Source: Plut-88900 sp963668115
GTDB taxonomy: Bacteria; Chloroflexota; Dehalococcoidia; Plut-88900
DNA: 64,000 nucleotides
Assembly (NCBI GenBank): GCA_963668115.1
Contig: OY764147.1
Span: 2,046,001 to 2,110,000, forward strand
Reading direction: 5' to 3'
Of this stretch, positions 1 to 9,839 are shown piece after piece. Below the pieces are notes generated by a model. The model was given only the letters and a program-made list of their open reading frames with translations. It did not search any database and was not told where the DNA came from. Every line of letters begins with the position of its first letter. Within the stretch, counting starts at the first letter, position 1. Made by a program: the position numbers and the translations under genes.

Positions 1-11
1 CAGGCCGGCTG

Positions 12-1433
12 ATGGGCATCGACGTAGCCAAGTTCGACCGTCTCTTCAACCCGAAAACCGCCGCCGTCATCGGCGACAAGCAGGCCCTCGGCTACTCCTG
101 GCTCAACTCCATGAGCACCTTCAAGGGCCCCGTCTACTCAGTCCAGATCGACGAGCGGGAGATCCCCAACATCGAGGCCATGGGGTACCAAAACTTCAAG
201 AGCATCCTCGACGTTCCCGACGACATAGACTTCGTGATCGTCTCCGTACCCCGCAAGTTCGCACCCATGGTCCTCCAGCAGTGCATCGAAAAGGGCGTCG
301 GGGGGGCCACCTTCTTCACCTCCGGCTTCGCCGAAACCGCCGAGGAGGAGGGGATTGCCCTTCAAAACCAGATGCAGGAGATGGCGCGGGAAGCGGGCTT
401 CATGCTGGTCGGGCCCAACTGCATGGGCCTCTTCATCCCCGGCCGGGGCGTTCGCTTCACCCCCCAGCAGTACGCCGGAGAAGCCGGGCCCGTGGGCTTC
501 ATCGGCCAGAGCGGCACCCAGAGCATGTACTTCAGCCTGCTGGGCGGCGCGCACGGAGTGAAGGTCAGCAAGCTGGTGAGCCTCGGCAACGCCATCGTAC
601 TGGACGTCCCCGACTACCTCGAATACCTCGGCCAGGACCCCGAAACCAAGATGATCGGCATGTACGTGGAAGGCGTGAAAGACGGGCGTCGGTTCTTCGA
701 CGTGCTCAAGGACGTCTGCAAGCGCAAGCCCGTGGTGATCTGGAAGGGCGGGCAGACCTCTGACGGCGCCCGAGCCGTCTCCTCCCACACCGCCTCCCTC
801 GCCACCGAGTACACCGTCTGGGAGTCCCTCGTCCGACAGTGCGGCGCCCTCCCCGTCCACAGCCTGGAAGAGCTAGTAGACGTGCTCAAGGGCCTCCTCT
901 ACATTGCCCCGTCTACCGGCGAACGCATGGGCATAATGGCCCTCACCGGCGGCCAGGCCGTCGCCGCCGTTGATGCCTTCGCCAAGCAGGACTTCACCAT
1001 CGGCCCTCTCAGCGACTCCAGCTACGAAGAACTCTCCCAATTCTTCAGCGTCATCGGTGCCAGCTACCGCAACCCCCTGGACATCAGCTCCAACCTCCCC
1101 GACCAGACCGTCCTCGTCCGCATCCTCGACATCCTCGAACGTGACCCAACCGTCGACGCCATCACCACGGAGCTCACCACCTCGCTGCTGGACCGTCGGG
1201 AGTCGATGGGCGAGGGCTACGTGAGCGGCCTGATCGACATCCTCGCCAACCACCGAGAGCGCACCAAGAAACCCTACTTCTGCACGGTCTGCCCCGTCGA
1301 CCAGGAAGTCGCCGCCATAGACATGCGGGACCGGCTCCTCGCCCGGGGCATCCCCTCCTTCCCCACCTTCCACCGCAGCGCCAACGCCTACCGCAAGCTC
1401 GTAACCTACAACAAGTTTTTGTCAGGCGAATAG
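12..1433 (+). CDS. ADP-forming acyl-CoA synthetase alpha-like subunit
   Basis: The 473-residue protein matches the alpha half of NDP-forming acetyl/acyl-CoA synthetases, which interconvert acyl-CoA plus ADP and Pi with free acid plus ATP. An N-terminal CoA-binding Rossmann domain covers about residues 10-135 and ends in GPNCMG. A succinyl-CoA-ligase-like domain follows, with GQSGTQ near 165 and SHTASLA near 258, whose His (about 259) is the expected phosphorylated residue. A ligase-CoA domain forms the C terminus. The ATP-grasp beta half is not fused; it could lie just upstream of the window. The substrate is unknown. An AMP-forming synthetase lies 0.9 kb downstream on the same strand, suggesting organic-acid activation. 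Confidence 0.85.
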   Translation: MGIDVAKFDRLFNPKTAAVIGDKQALGYSWLNSMSTFKGPVYSVQIDEREIPNIEAMGYQNFKSILDVPDDIDFVIVSVPRKFAPMVLQQCIEKGVGGATFFTSGFAETAEEEGIALQNQMQEMAREAGFMLVGPNCMGLFIPGRGVRFTPQQYAGEAGPVGFIGQSGTQSMYFSLLGGAHGVKVSKLVSLGNAIVLDVPDYLEYLGQDPETKMIGMYVEGVKDGRRFFDVLKDVCKRKPVVIWKGGQTSDGARAVSSHTASLATEYTVWESLVRQCGALPVHSLEELVDVLKGLLYIAPSTGERMGIMALTGGQAVAAVDAFAKQDFTIGPLSDSSYEELSQFFSVIGASYRNPLDISSNLPDQTVLVRILDILERDPTVDAITTELTTSLLDRRESMGEGYVSGLIDILANHRERTKKPYFCTVCPVDQEVAAIDMRDRLLARGIPSFPTFHRSANAYRKLVTYNKFLSGE

Positions 1434-1456
1434 GCTCGCACACACGGCATCCCGTG

Positions 1457-1462
1457 TATAAT
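1457..1462 (+). promoter_or_regulatory. -10 promoter element for the toxin-antitoxin pair
   Basis: A perfect TATAAT lies 54 bp before the GTG start at 1516, and AAGGAGG (1504-1510) gives that gene a strong ribosome binding site. No clear -35 hexamer is visible. Confidence 0.5.
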
Positions 1463-1515
1463 GCAATCGTGGCGCCGCCTAAGGTGCAAATGCCCAAATC
1501 CCTAAGGAGGATATC

Positions 1516-1857
1516 GTGAAATTCCGCTTCGGTAGCCATTCCGTCGATACCAGTGGAATGACCTCCGCCGAGAGAGCTAAAGCCATAGATCAGGTGATTG
1601 ACGCCGGCCTTGAGACCATTGAGGAGGACTCCAAGACATTCGTTCGCCGACAGCTCCGCCTACTAGAGTCATTTGAGCTCCGCTACGAAATGACTACTAC
1701 CGAAATGCTCGAACGTTGGGACCGAGGAGAACTATCGGAAACTCATGACCTCGGTATTTGGGATCGGGTATGGCGCAATCTACAGGAAGTTCAAGGGGAG
1801 ACCCTCACAACTGGAACCCCCTGCGCAACTACATTGACCTCCATCAAAAGCGTTTAG
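1516..1857 (+). CDS. putative antitoxin of a TumE-type pair
   Basis: A 113-residue protein starts at GTG 1516, six bases after AAGGAGG. It is mostly predicted helix with a charged N-terminal half and the stretch TTEMLERWDRGEL near residue 58. I do not recognise a named domain. It is called an antitoxin because it precedes and overlaps by 88 bp a gene resembling the TumE (DUF6516) toxin family, where a small antitoxin gene normally sits beside the toxin. The last 30 or so residues lie in the overlap and look low-quality, so a shorter functional core is possible. It has its own promoter, which suits an autoregulated module. Confidence 0.5.
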   Translation: MKFRFGSHSVDTSGMTSAERAKAIDQVIDAGLETIEEDSKTFVRRQLRLLESFELRYEMTTTEMLERWDRGELSETHDLGIWDRVWRNLQEVQGETLTTGTPCATTLTSIKSV

Positions 1858-2246
1858 AAGATCATCCATTAGTCATACTTGAGCAGTCATTTCTAACTCT
1901 TGACATAGAGGCTCAACCAGGGGGCCCCTATGAACGTGTCGTCATGGAGGGACTCATTGTATGCAGAAACGGCCTTCGCTTGTCCGTCTACAAGGATGGG
2001 CAAATAGAAAGGTCGACTCCCCGCCGTGTGCGGATGCTCGTCTACTCGTACAACGCTAATTTCCCCAAGGGAGAAAACGTCCTCCGCTACGACAACATGC
2101 ACTCCGACGAACCCGACGTCTACCACCGCCACGTCTTCGACCCCGACACCGGTAACCAGATATCCTTCACTACCTTGACCCGCTCCCAGTTCCCCGTCAT
2201 GCATGAAGTCCTCGACGAGCTCATGTGTATGTTCCCTCCCTACTAA
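1770..2246 (+). CDS. TumE/DUF6516-like toxin
   Basis: From ATG 1770 this encodes 158 residues; an in-frame TTG at 1758 is an alternative. The pattern fits the TumE/DUF6516 toxin family: a short N-terminal helix (YIDLHQKRLEDHPLVI), a beta-rich middle containing ERVVMEGLI and NGLRLSVYK, and the C-terminal LRYDN...DVYHRHVFDP segment that resembles the YDN...HxH signature. The mechanism of these toxins is poorly known. The start overlaps the upstream gene by 88 bp in another frame and no ribosome binding site is obvious, so translation is probably coupled. The first 20 or so residues may not belong to the fold. Confidence 0.6.
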   Translation: MAQSTGSSRGDPHNWNPLRNYIDLHQKRLEDHPLVILEQSFLTLDIEAQPGGPYERVVMEGLIVCRNGLRLSVYKDGQIERSTPRRVRMLVYSYNANFPKGENVLRYDNMHSDEPDVYHRHVFDPDTGNQISFTTLTRSQFPVMHEVLDELMCMFPPY

Positions 2247-2257
2247 CCCGCCCCGCG

Positions 2258-2287
2258 TTGACTACCCCCGACCCCTTGCATTACATT
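2258..2287 (+). promoter_or_regulatory. sigma-70-like promoter of acsA
   Basis: TTGACT at 2258-2263 and TACATT at 2282-2287 are separated by 18 bp. They lie in the short gap between the toxin gene and the synthetase that starts at 2343. Confidence 0.45.
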
Positions 2288-2342
2288 TTGGGCCGAGAAC
2301 CCGCCCGGGCCCCGCGCCCGCGCCGCTCACGGAGGTGGACCC

Positions 2343-4091
<1,749 letters not shown>

Positions 4092-4115
4092 CCACCGAAT
4101 GTTAGCTTCACAGAC

Positions 4116-4754
4116 TTGGGCAGGCCCCGCCACCCGAGGCCGCCCTTGATCGCCCTCGGCCTCGACCCCTCGGGCTCCGAGCGCAAGAGGTCGGGCTTGG
4201 CCGTGATCGATGAAGACCTCAACGCCGAGTCACGAGTCGTCAAAACCGACGCCGAAATCCTCCAGGCCATCCACGAAGCGCAACCCGACGTCGTAGCCAT
4301 CGACTCACCCCTCGCCCTCCCCAAGGGCCGCTGTTGCGCGGATCCTTCTTGCGCCTGTGCTGTCCACGGCATCGTCCGCTCCGCAGACAGGGCCGTCTCC
4401 CGCATGGGCTACCGCCCCTTCTGGACCCTCCTCCCCTCCATGGTCAACCTCACCCTCCGCTCCATCCGCCTCCGCGAGACCCTGGAGTCGTCCGGCATCA
4501 AGGTCATCGAGGTATACCCAGGCGCCGCCCAGGACCGACTCGGCCTTCCGAGAAAGCAGCGCGGAGAGGACGCCCTGCTACAGGGACTATACGGCCTCGG
4601 CATCCGCTTCCCCGAGCCCGACCGCAAACGCGTCCATGATGAACTGGATGCCATAACTGCCGCCTACGTCGGCCTATGCTGGCTCCAAAACGCCTTCGAG
4701 GCCGCAGGCCCCCCCGACGAAATCCAGATTATCCTTCCCCTTGCAGCCCGGTAA
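4116..4754 (+). CDS. DUF429 family protein
   Basis: This 212-residue protein is a DUF429 family member, predicted to have an RNase H-like fold. Family features visible are the N-terminal GLDPSGSERKRSGLAV strand-turn, VVAIDSPLALP near residue 70, a Cys cluster CCADPSCAC near 80, and VIEVYPGAAQDRLGLP near 137 followed by HDELDAITAAY near 175. The Asp residues of the first, second and last motifs are where RNase H-like folds hold acidic residues. No activity is established for the family. The start is TTG 4116, 24 bp after acsA. Four bases separate its stop from the ubiE-type gene, so the two are probably co-transcribed. Confidence 0.75.
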   Translation: MGRPRHPRPPLIALGLDPSGSERKRSGLAVIDEDLNAESRVVKTDAEILQAIHEAQPDVVAIDSPLALPKGRCCADPSCACAVHGIVRSADRAVSRMGYRPFWTLLPSMVNLTLRSIRLRETLESSGIKVIEVYPGAAQDRLGLPRKQRGEDALLQGLYGLGIRFPEPDRKRVHDELDAITAAYVGLCWLQNAFEAAGPPDEIQIILPLAAR

Positions 4755-4758
4755 CCCC

Positions 4759-5487
4759 ATGCCAGCCAAGACCGGCCCCCCAGCCCAGTACGTCGAGAGA
4801 ATGTTTTCCCGTATCGCACGGCGTTACGATTTTCTCAACACGACCATCACCCTGGGAAGGCATCGGCGCTGGAAGAGGGCGGCAGCCCTCGCGGCGGGCA
4901 AAGCCCAGGGCCGGGGCCCGGGCCTCGACATCGCCACCGGCACCGGCGATATCGCATTCACCCTCTCAAAACAGCCGAACGTCACTTCCGTCCTGGGCAT
5001 AGACCTCTCGCGTTCCATGATCGACATAGCCCGACGCAAAGCTTCCGAGAAGTTCCCCGACCGCCCCGTCTCATTCCTCCAGGCCGACGCCCTCTCCCTC
5101 CCCTTCCCCGACGAGTCCTTCGTCGCCGTAACTTCCGGCTTCGCCCTCCGCAACGTGGAGAACGTCGAGACCTGCGTCTCGGAGATGGTTCGCGTACTAA
5201 GGCCCGGGGGCCGGGTCGCCGTCGTCGACCTCAGCCCCGTCAAAGGCTGGTCGCCCCTCAACTTCCTGCTCGAGATCTACGTGCGCCGCTTCATCCCCCT
5301 CCTCGGACACCTCATGGCCGGAGACCGCTCCTCCTACTCCTACCTCTCCGAGTCCATAGACCGCTTCCCCAACGCCGACGGCCTCGCCGAAATCCTCCGC
5401 ACCGCCGGCCTCGAAAACGTCGGCTACCGGCGCATGAACATGGGCATCGTAGCACTCCACTGGGGCTCCAAACCCAACCTCCCCTGA
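4759..5487 (+). CDS. ubiE: demethylmenaquinone/ubiquinone C-methyltransferase
   Basis: This 242-residue class I SAM-dependent methyltransferase belongs to the UbiE/MenG family, which does the C-methylation step of menaquinone or ubiquinone synthesis. Family marks are the N-terminal FSRIARRYDFLNTTITLGRHRRWK, SAM motif I (LDIATGTGDIA, near 56), GIDLSRSMIDIAR near 80, the acidic-loop ADALSLPFPDESFVAVTSGFALRNV, and the late SYSYLSESIDRFP motif. ATG 4759 is preferred over an in-frame TTG 18 bp upstream because it starts right after the DUF429 stop and gives the family's usual N terminus. Other quinone genes are not in the window. Confidence 0.9.
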   Translation: MPAKTGPPAQYVERMFSRIARRYDFLNTTITLGRHRRWKRAAALAAGKAQGRGPGLDIATGTGDIAFTLSKQPNVTSVLGIDLSRSMIDIARRKASEKFPDRPVSFLQADALSLPFPDESFVAVTSGFALRNVENVETCVSEMVRVLRPGGRVAVVDLSPVKGWSPLNFLLEIYVRRFIPLLGHLMAGDRSSYSYLSESIDRFPNADGLAEILRTAGLENVGYRRMNMGIVALHWGSKPNLP

Positions 5488-5504
5488 CCCTTCTCTTCCC
5501 CTAT

Positions 5505-5640
5505 CCGTCATTCCGCCCCCCGAGCCGGAATCTATCCCTCACATCCCCCGTCATTCCGGCCTCCGAGCCGGAATCCATCCCCGGGGCGCGGGCCGCTCAT
5601 GCTGAGGCTCTCGAAGTATGAGCGGGGCGGGGTCCACGTA
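5505..5640. repeat. dispersed palindromic repeats (GTCATTCC...GGAATCCATCC)
   Basis: Two copies of a short palindromic unit lie here, each starting GTCATTCC and ending GGAATC(C/T)ATCCC around a GAGCCGGAAT core. A GC-rich stretch follows. The same family recurs between genes at 7.0, 12.1, 14.5, 45.6, 61.0 and 61.9 kb. The stretch contains no gene. Confidence 0.7.
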
Positions 5641-5683
5641 ATGCCCCATCGTCGCGCCCGCCCCACCCCCTTCCCCCCACCCG

Positions 5684-5689
5684 TATAAT
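5684..5689 (+). promoter_or_regulatory. -10 element of the membrane-protein operon
   Basis: A perfect TATAAT lies 54 bp before ATG 5743. No convincing -35 hexamer is seen. Confidence 0.45.
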
Positions 5690-5742
5690 TCACCACTGCG
5701 ATTACACGCCGCTAAAGGACATACGGACACCGACACCCGCCC

Positions 5743-6198
5743 ATGATCTCCCAGACCGCCGTCGAAAAGCTCGAAAAGGAAGCCTTCAGAGGGCCTTTCC
5801 TCACCCTTGCCGCCCTTCTCCTCATCATCGCTGGCCTGGCCACCATTGGCCTCGCCTTCTACTTCTGGGCCGACCTCTCAGACACCGCCTCCGAGGTCTA
5901 CTCCGCATCCCTTGAACAACGGCTGGCTGCTCCCGCCGACACCCTCCTGGGCAAGCAGCAATCCAGCCTCTCCACCCACGATGAGTGGCTCGGCCTCCTC
6001 CCCTGGCAGGGCCTCGCCCTCATTCTGGTGGGTGTCGCCCTCCTCCTCTGGCGCTGGGTCGCCGCCGTCAGGCTCAGGATGACCGTCTCCGCCCTCATAC
6101 TTCCCTCCCTCAGGAGCACGGAGTCCCTTGACCCGACCGACCACGAAATCTCCGCCTTTCAATCCCCACTAGACCCCGACCGTGAAGCCGAGTCCTGA
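5743..6198 (+). CDS. two-helix membrane protein, unknown family
   Basis: A 151-residue protein not recognised by family. It has two strong transmembrane segments (about residues 20-43 and 86-106) separated by a roughly 40-residue polar loop containing an LGKQQSS...HDEWLGLL stretch, and an acidic C-terminal tail. The loop and second helix resemble each half of the next gene's product, so it looks like a one-unit version of that protein. Function unknown. The downstream gene begins 31 bp later, so they are probably one operon. Confidence 0.6.
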   Translation: MISQTAVEKLEKEAFRGPFLTLAALLLIIAGLATIGLAFYFWADLSDTASEVYSASLEQRLAAPADTLLGKQQSSLSTHDEWLGLLPWQGLALILVGVALLLWRWVAAVRLRMTVSALILPSLRSTESLDPTDHEISAFQSPLDPDREAES

Positions 6199-6229
6199 GT
6201 CCCCTGACCCGCATCACAGAGGAAACCAC

Positions 6230-6958
6230 ATGACCACCCTCGAAAGCGCCGCCGAAGCCATCGCCCGACCCGCCGTCGGCTTCACCCGCGCCCAGACCCT
6301 CGCCGTCCGATTCTGGGCCCCGCTCCTCTTCATGGGCCTCATCATTACCGCCTCCGCCTTCATTCTCGGCATCATCAACGGCATGGTCGCCTCCGACTAT
6401 TTCGCCTTCTCCCTCTCCGAGCGCGAGGCCGCTGCCTCCGGCTCTGAAATCGTAGACAGGAAGGTGTTTATCGAATCCGTCGGCGCCTGGCTCCCGGAGC
6501 TGATGTTCCTCGGGCTCGGGCTGATTGTCGCCAGCATAGTTCAACTCTTCAACATCGTTCTCGGCAGCCTGCGGGTCTCCGGCGCCACCGTCCAGCAGTC
6601 CCTAGGCGTAACCATCATCCTCCCCGGCCCCCCCGTAACCGCCCGACTCTTCCCCCTCTTCACCGTCGCCGGCCTGGCCATCCTCTTCGTAGCCCTCGTC
6701 CTCGCCGTAGTCCAGGGTCTAATCGCCTCCGGCTACTGGGACCACTCCATCGCCACCGAGCTGAATCCGGCAGCCCCCGGCGACTCCCTACTCTCCACCC
6801 GCGGCACCCTGGAGTCCATGGACCGGTGGCTGGAGCCCGTCAAGTTCGCAGGACTGGGGTTGCTCTTCTCAGGTGTCGGCCTCGCCGCCGCCAGCGTCAT
6901 CTGGGTCATGCGCTTCCAGAGCCGCCGCCTCCTCGACATCCTCGCCGGCCGACCCTAA
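6230..6958 (+). CDS. four-helix membrane protein with internal duplication
   Basis: ATG 6230 is chosen because AGAGGA sits eight bases upstream; a GTG at 6182 is in frame but has no site. The 242-residue product has four transmembrane segments arranged as two hairpins. Each hairpin reads hydrophobic helix - GxIAS/GMVASxY - polar loop with a Ser-rich ES...WL stretch - GLGL-rich helix. The two halves are therefore an internal repeat, and both resemble the upstream two-helix protein. No catalytic motif is visible and no family is recognised. Confidence 0.65.
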   Translation: MTTLESAAEAIARPAVGFTRAQTLAVRFWAPLLFMGLIITASAFILGIINGMVASDYFAFSLSEREAAASGSEIVDRKVFIESVGAWLPELMFLGLGLIVASIVQLFNIVLGSLRVSGATVQQSLGVTIILPGPPVTARLFPLFTVAGLAILFVALVLAVVQGLIASGYWDHSIATELNPAAPGDSLLSTRGTLESMDRWLEPVKFAGLGLLFSGVGLAAASVIWVMRFQSRRLLDILAGRP

Positions 6959-7021
6959 CCCCCCTCAAAGGGTTCAGGGGATGGGTGTCCCACCCCCTCT
7001 CCCTCAACGATTCCTTTGCAT

Positions 7022-7216
7022 AACCGTCATTCCCGACCCCGATCGGGCTGTAAGTGCGCCTCGGGCGTGAATCCATCCCTTGGGGTGGGGCATTCCGCTC
7101 GCCCTGAGCCGAGTCGAAGGGTCTCAAGAGCGGAATGGGTGGGGTGTCCCGCTCCCTCGACTCGTAGGTACGCAAAGGTCACTCGACCAGAGAGGGCTGG
7201 GGTGAGGGTGATTCCT
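7022..7216. repeat. dispersed repeat cluster
   Basis: This non-coding stretch holds a GTCATTCC...TGAATCCATCCC unit followed by a palindrome with arms GGCATTCCGCTC and GAGCGGAATGGG around CCTGAGCCGAGTCGAAGGG. The palindrome (about 7086-7148) is almost identical to one at 12088-12149. The end carries a CTCGACCAGAGAGGGCTGGGGTGAGGG-type unit. No gene is seen. Confidence 0.7.
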
Positions 7217-7220
7217 TCCC

Positions 7221-7619
7221 CTAAATCACCGCATCCGCATCTATCTCCACCACCATGTCCGGGTGCACCAGCGCGTCCGTCCCCAGCAGCGTGCACACCG
7301 GCTTGATCTCCCCGAACACCTCCCCGTGCGCAGTCCCGACCTCCTCCGCGTGGTTCTGCACGTCCACCACGAACACCCGAGTCCTCACCACGTTCTCCAG
7401 CGACCCCCCAGCCTGCTCCACGTACCCCTTGATCAGCCCCAGGATGTGTTTCGTCTGCTCGTAGTAGTCCCCCGGCGCATACACCGACCCGTCCCCCGAC
7501 GTCGACGCATTCCCCGCTATGAATATGTGGCTGGTCGGGTTATCGACCCTGATCGCCCGGCAATACCCGAACTTCGCCTCCAACGGCCTTCCGCTCCCTA
7601 CCTGAGTTCTTTCTCCCAT
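7221..7619 (-). CDS. RidA (YjgF/UK114) family protein
   Basis: This 132-residue protein is a typical RidA-family member; many of these hydrolyse reactive enamine/imine intermediates from PLP enzymes. Family features: the IFIAGNAST strand near residue 33, DYYEQTKHILGLIKGYVEQAGGSLENVVRTRVFVVD in the middle, with the Arg of VRTRVFV at the position of the substrate-carboxylate-binding Arg, and the C-terminal DMVVEIDADAVI with the expected Glu. Length is as usual for the family. It faces the two lipoprotein genes in the same direction but is separated from them by 43 bp. Confidence 0.88.
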   Translation of the reverse strand: MGERTQVGSGRPLEAKFGYCRAIRVDNPTSHIFIAGNASTSGDGSVYAPGDYYEQTKHILGLIKGYVEQAGGSLENVVRTRVFVVDVQNHAEEVGTAHGEVFGEIKPVCTLLGTDALVHPDMVVEIDADAVI

Positions 7620-7662
7620 GCTTCTCCTCCTGGTTCCTTCTCGATATCCTTAGACCTCTCCC

Positions 7663-8613
7663 CTATGGCCTTTCAAAACCCCCTGAGAATATCACCTCCC
7701 TGCACGCGTCAAAGGCCAACATCACCATGAGGTCGTCCCTGCTGTCCCCGCCGATAACCTCCCGATAGACATCCTTCCCTATCTCAGCCTCAATGCAATG
7801 CTGCCCCGACACCGGCAGCGCCAACACCAGCCTGCCCATCTCCTCCGGGCCCAGACTCCCCTCCAGCAGCCTCTCGAAATAGTCCTCGTCTATGATCTCT
7901 TCCGGCGCCCGGATGGATATCTCCGACCCGTAGTCGAAATAGCTGACCTCGTAAGGCCTCCCGCCGCCCTCCGTGCGCACTGAAATTAGCAGGGGAAGCA
8001 GTCCCGACCGGCTCACCCACATCTCCACCTCGGGAGTTTCCCGCAGACCGTCCAGCCCCGACGTCCTCCTCAACCCCTCCCCTGCGTTGCCCCTTAGATG
8101 GTACGCCGACTCACCCTCCACCACCCCGTCCCCGACCATCTCCAGGCCGCCGATGTCCGCCGCTAGGTCCCCCAAAACGTACGGGAACCTCGAAAGCGCT
8201 TCTGCCTCCCCCGACGCGTCTTCCACCGCAATCCACGCCTGGAACCCGGGCGGCAACACGTACATAGCGTCTCCCATGTAGATGTATTCCAGGCGTGCCC
8301 CCTGCCCCTCCCCCGACGGCGCAATGCTCAACACCCGCGCCCTCCCCGGACGCTCCACCTCCGCCTCGATAGTCAAATCTCCGTCCGACGTTTCGTTCAC
8401 CACCATCAGCCGGAACGTCGCCGCCGACCCCAGGTTCTCCTCCGCCGAACGCAGTATCGAAAGCGCATCCGACTCCATAGGCGCTGCCGTAGCCGTCGCA
8501 GTAGGAGTTGGACCCTGAGTCCCCGAAGCAGGCGTCGCCGTGACCAACAGCCCCTCACACGCGAGACCGGCAAGGAACACGGCAACTAGGATCAGGTAAA
8601 GGCCAAGTTTCAT
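7663..8613 (-). CDS. lipoprotein, LolA/LppX-like fold suspected
   Basis: Start placed at ATG 8613, giving 316 residues with a lipoprotein signal peptide whose lipobox is LAGLAC near residue 18. The longer reading frame upstream lacks a signal peptide. A Thr-Pro-Ala linker follows, then a beta-rich domain (ALSILRSAEENLGSAATFRLMV..., WVSRSGLLPLLI, EIIDEDYFERLLEG). The arrangement resembles LppX/LolA-type lipid-binding lipoproteins, but this is a resemblance only. The C terminus has two Cys, in QHCIEAEIG and FDACREV, that are also present in the neighbouring paralog and may form a disulphide. The next gene upstream is a clear paralog. Confidence 0.7.
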   Translation of the reverse strand: MKLGLYLILVAVFLAGLACEGLLVTATPASGTQGPTPTATATAAPMESDALSILRSAEENLGSAATFRLMVVNETSDGDLTIEAEVERPGRARVLSIAPSGEGQGARLEYIYMGDAMYVLPPGFQAWIAVEDASGEAEALSRFPYVLGDLAADIGGLEMVGDGVVEGESAYHLRGNAGEGLRRTSGLDGLRETPEVEMWVSRSGLLPLLISVRTEGGGRPYEVSYFDYGSEISIRAPEEIIDEDYFERLLEGSLGPEEMGRLVLALPVSGQHCIEAEIGKDVYREVIGGDSRDDLMVMLAFDACREVIFSGGFERP

Positions 8614-8760
8614 ACCCACACGGTAGCACGCCCTCAACCCGACCACTACCCGCCAGGACTGGGCGACCTCCACCCTCCACCTTGCATCCTTCGCGAATTT
8701 CAGTCCTCCACGCAGTATGGAAAGCATGCTCAAGTCCAGGTCTATATATCCTCGGCGGCC

Positions 8761-9795
8761 CTATGGCCCTAATGGAAACTCGTGCTCGCAACCGTAGAAG
8801 GCGTATCTTACAAGCATGACCTCATAGCTCTCTCCGGCGATCACTTCACTGTAGACAGCCGGGCCAATCTCAGCTTCAATGCACTGTTGGAATTGAACGG
8901 GAAAGGAACGAACTAAGAATCCTAGCCTCTCGGGGTTGATAGTACCCTCTATAAGCTCTCCGAAATAGGATAAGTCAATAAACTCTTCGGGCATGGAGAT
9001 GTCAAAGTCAGCCTCGTAATCGGAATAAGTGAGCGTGACGAGCGTCCGGGAATCGTCATTGTCTCGTATCTCGATGTGGAGAGGCAGCAGTCCCGTCTGG
9101 CTGATCCAAAGGTCGACTTGCGGGTCTACAAGCCTGCCAGCGAAATACGTTGCCCAACCCACCTCTTCAGTGGGTTGGCTAGTCAGACGGTATGCGACTG
9201 CACCGTCTATCACTTCCTCCGCAAGCCTCTCGAAGGCGGAACCCCCGCCTAGGAGTTCGGCTAAATCATTGTACGGGAATCCTGGCAACCTTTGATTGGA
9301 CGATTCATCCAATGCGAGCCATCCCTGCCATAGAACCTCGGGATAAAGGATCCAGTCAGACTCTCCTATGGTTATGTGGGCGGTAGTGATGTCCTCTCCG
9401 TCCGGGTCGTCCCAGATGTAGTGGACTAGAGATCTGTCAGGAGGGGCAATGTCCGCTGTAATCCTCTCGTGTTCTCTGTCAATTATAGTGATGTGGAAGG
9501 ATGATGCGCCCATGAGGTTTTTCTCGGCGGCGCGGAAGATTGAGAGGGCATCGGGCTGAGTGGCAGAGGGAGTGTGCGTGGGGGTGGGGATGGGTGTCGA
9601 CAAGGGAGTAGGCGTAACGATTGGCGCAGGCTTTGGGGTGGGGATGGGTGTGGCCGTAGCGGCTGGGGTTGCCGTGGGGATAAGAGCAGCGGTCGGGGTG
9701 ACCTCCTGTACAGAGGTTGCCGTCGGCACCACGTCCTCACACGCCAGCGCGGCAGACACCAGCCCGACCAGCACTAAGAGCCAAACATACTTCAT
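8761..9795 (-). CDS. lipoprotein paralog with Pro-Thr stalk
   Basis: This 344-residue lipoprotein has the signal peptide MKYVWLLVLVGLVSAALAC with Cys 19 as the lipidation site, and a 60-residue stalk rich in TPTP repeats. A domain paralogous to that of the downstream lipoprotein follows (DALSIFRAAEKNLMGASSFHITI, DLWISQTGLLPLHIEI, EFIDLSYFGELIEG). The same two C-terminal Cys recur in QQCIEAEIG and FYGCEHE. The two proteins look like an anchored tandem pair from a gene duplication. The ligand is unknown. The start lies 45 bp from the divergent helicase start, so the two promoters overlap. Confidence 0.72.
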   Translation of the reverse strand: MKYVWLLVLVGLVSAALACEDVVPTATSVQEVTPTAALIPTATPAATATPIPTPKPAPIVTPTPLSTPIPTPTHTPSATQPDALSIFRAAEKNLMGASSFHITIIDREHERITADIAPPDRSLVHYIWDDPDGEDITTAHITIGESDWILYPEVLWQGWLALDESSNQRLPGFPYNDLAELLGGGSAFERLAEEVIDGAVAYRLTSQPTEEVGWATYFAGRLVDPQVDLWISQTGLLPLHIEIRDNDDSRTLVTLTYSDYEADFDISMPEEFIDLSYFGELIEGTINPERLGFLVRSFPVQFQQCIEAEIGPAVYSEVIAGESYEVMLVRYAFYGCEHEFPLGP

Positions 9796-9827
9796 CCCCC
9801 CACCCTACCACACCCCTCCCCCATTGC

Positions 9828-9833
9828 TATAAT
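9828..9833 (+). promoter_or_regulatory. -10 element, probably giving a leaderless helicase mRNA
   Basis: TATAAT ends six bases before GTG 9840. Transcription would start at or within a base or two of the start codon. No Shine-Dalgarno sequence is present in the gap. Confidence 0.5.
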
Positions 9834-9839
9834 CAACCC

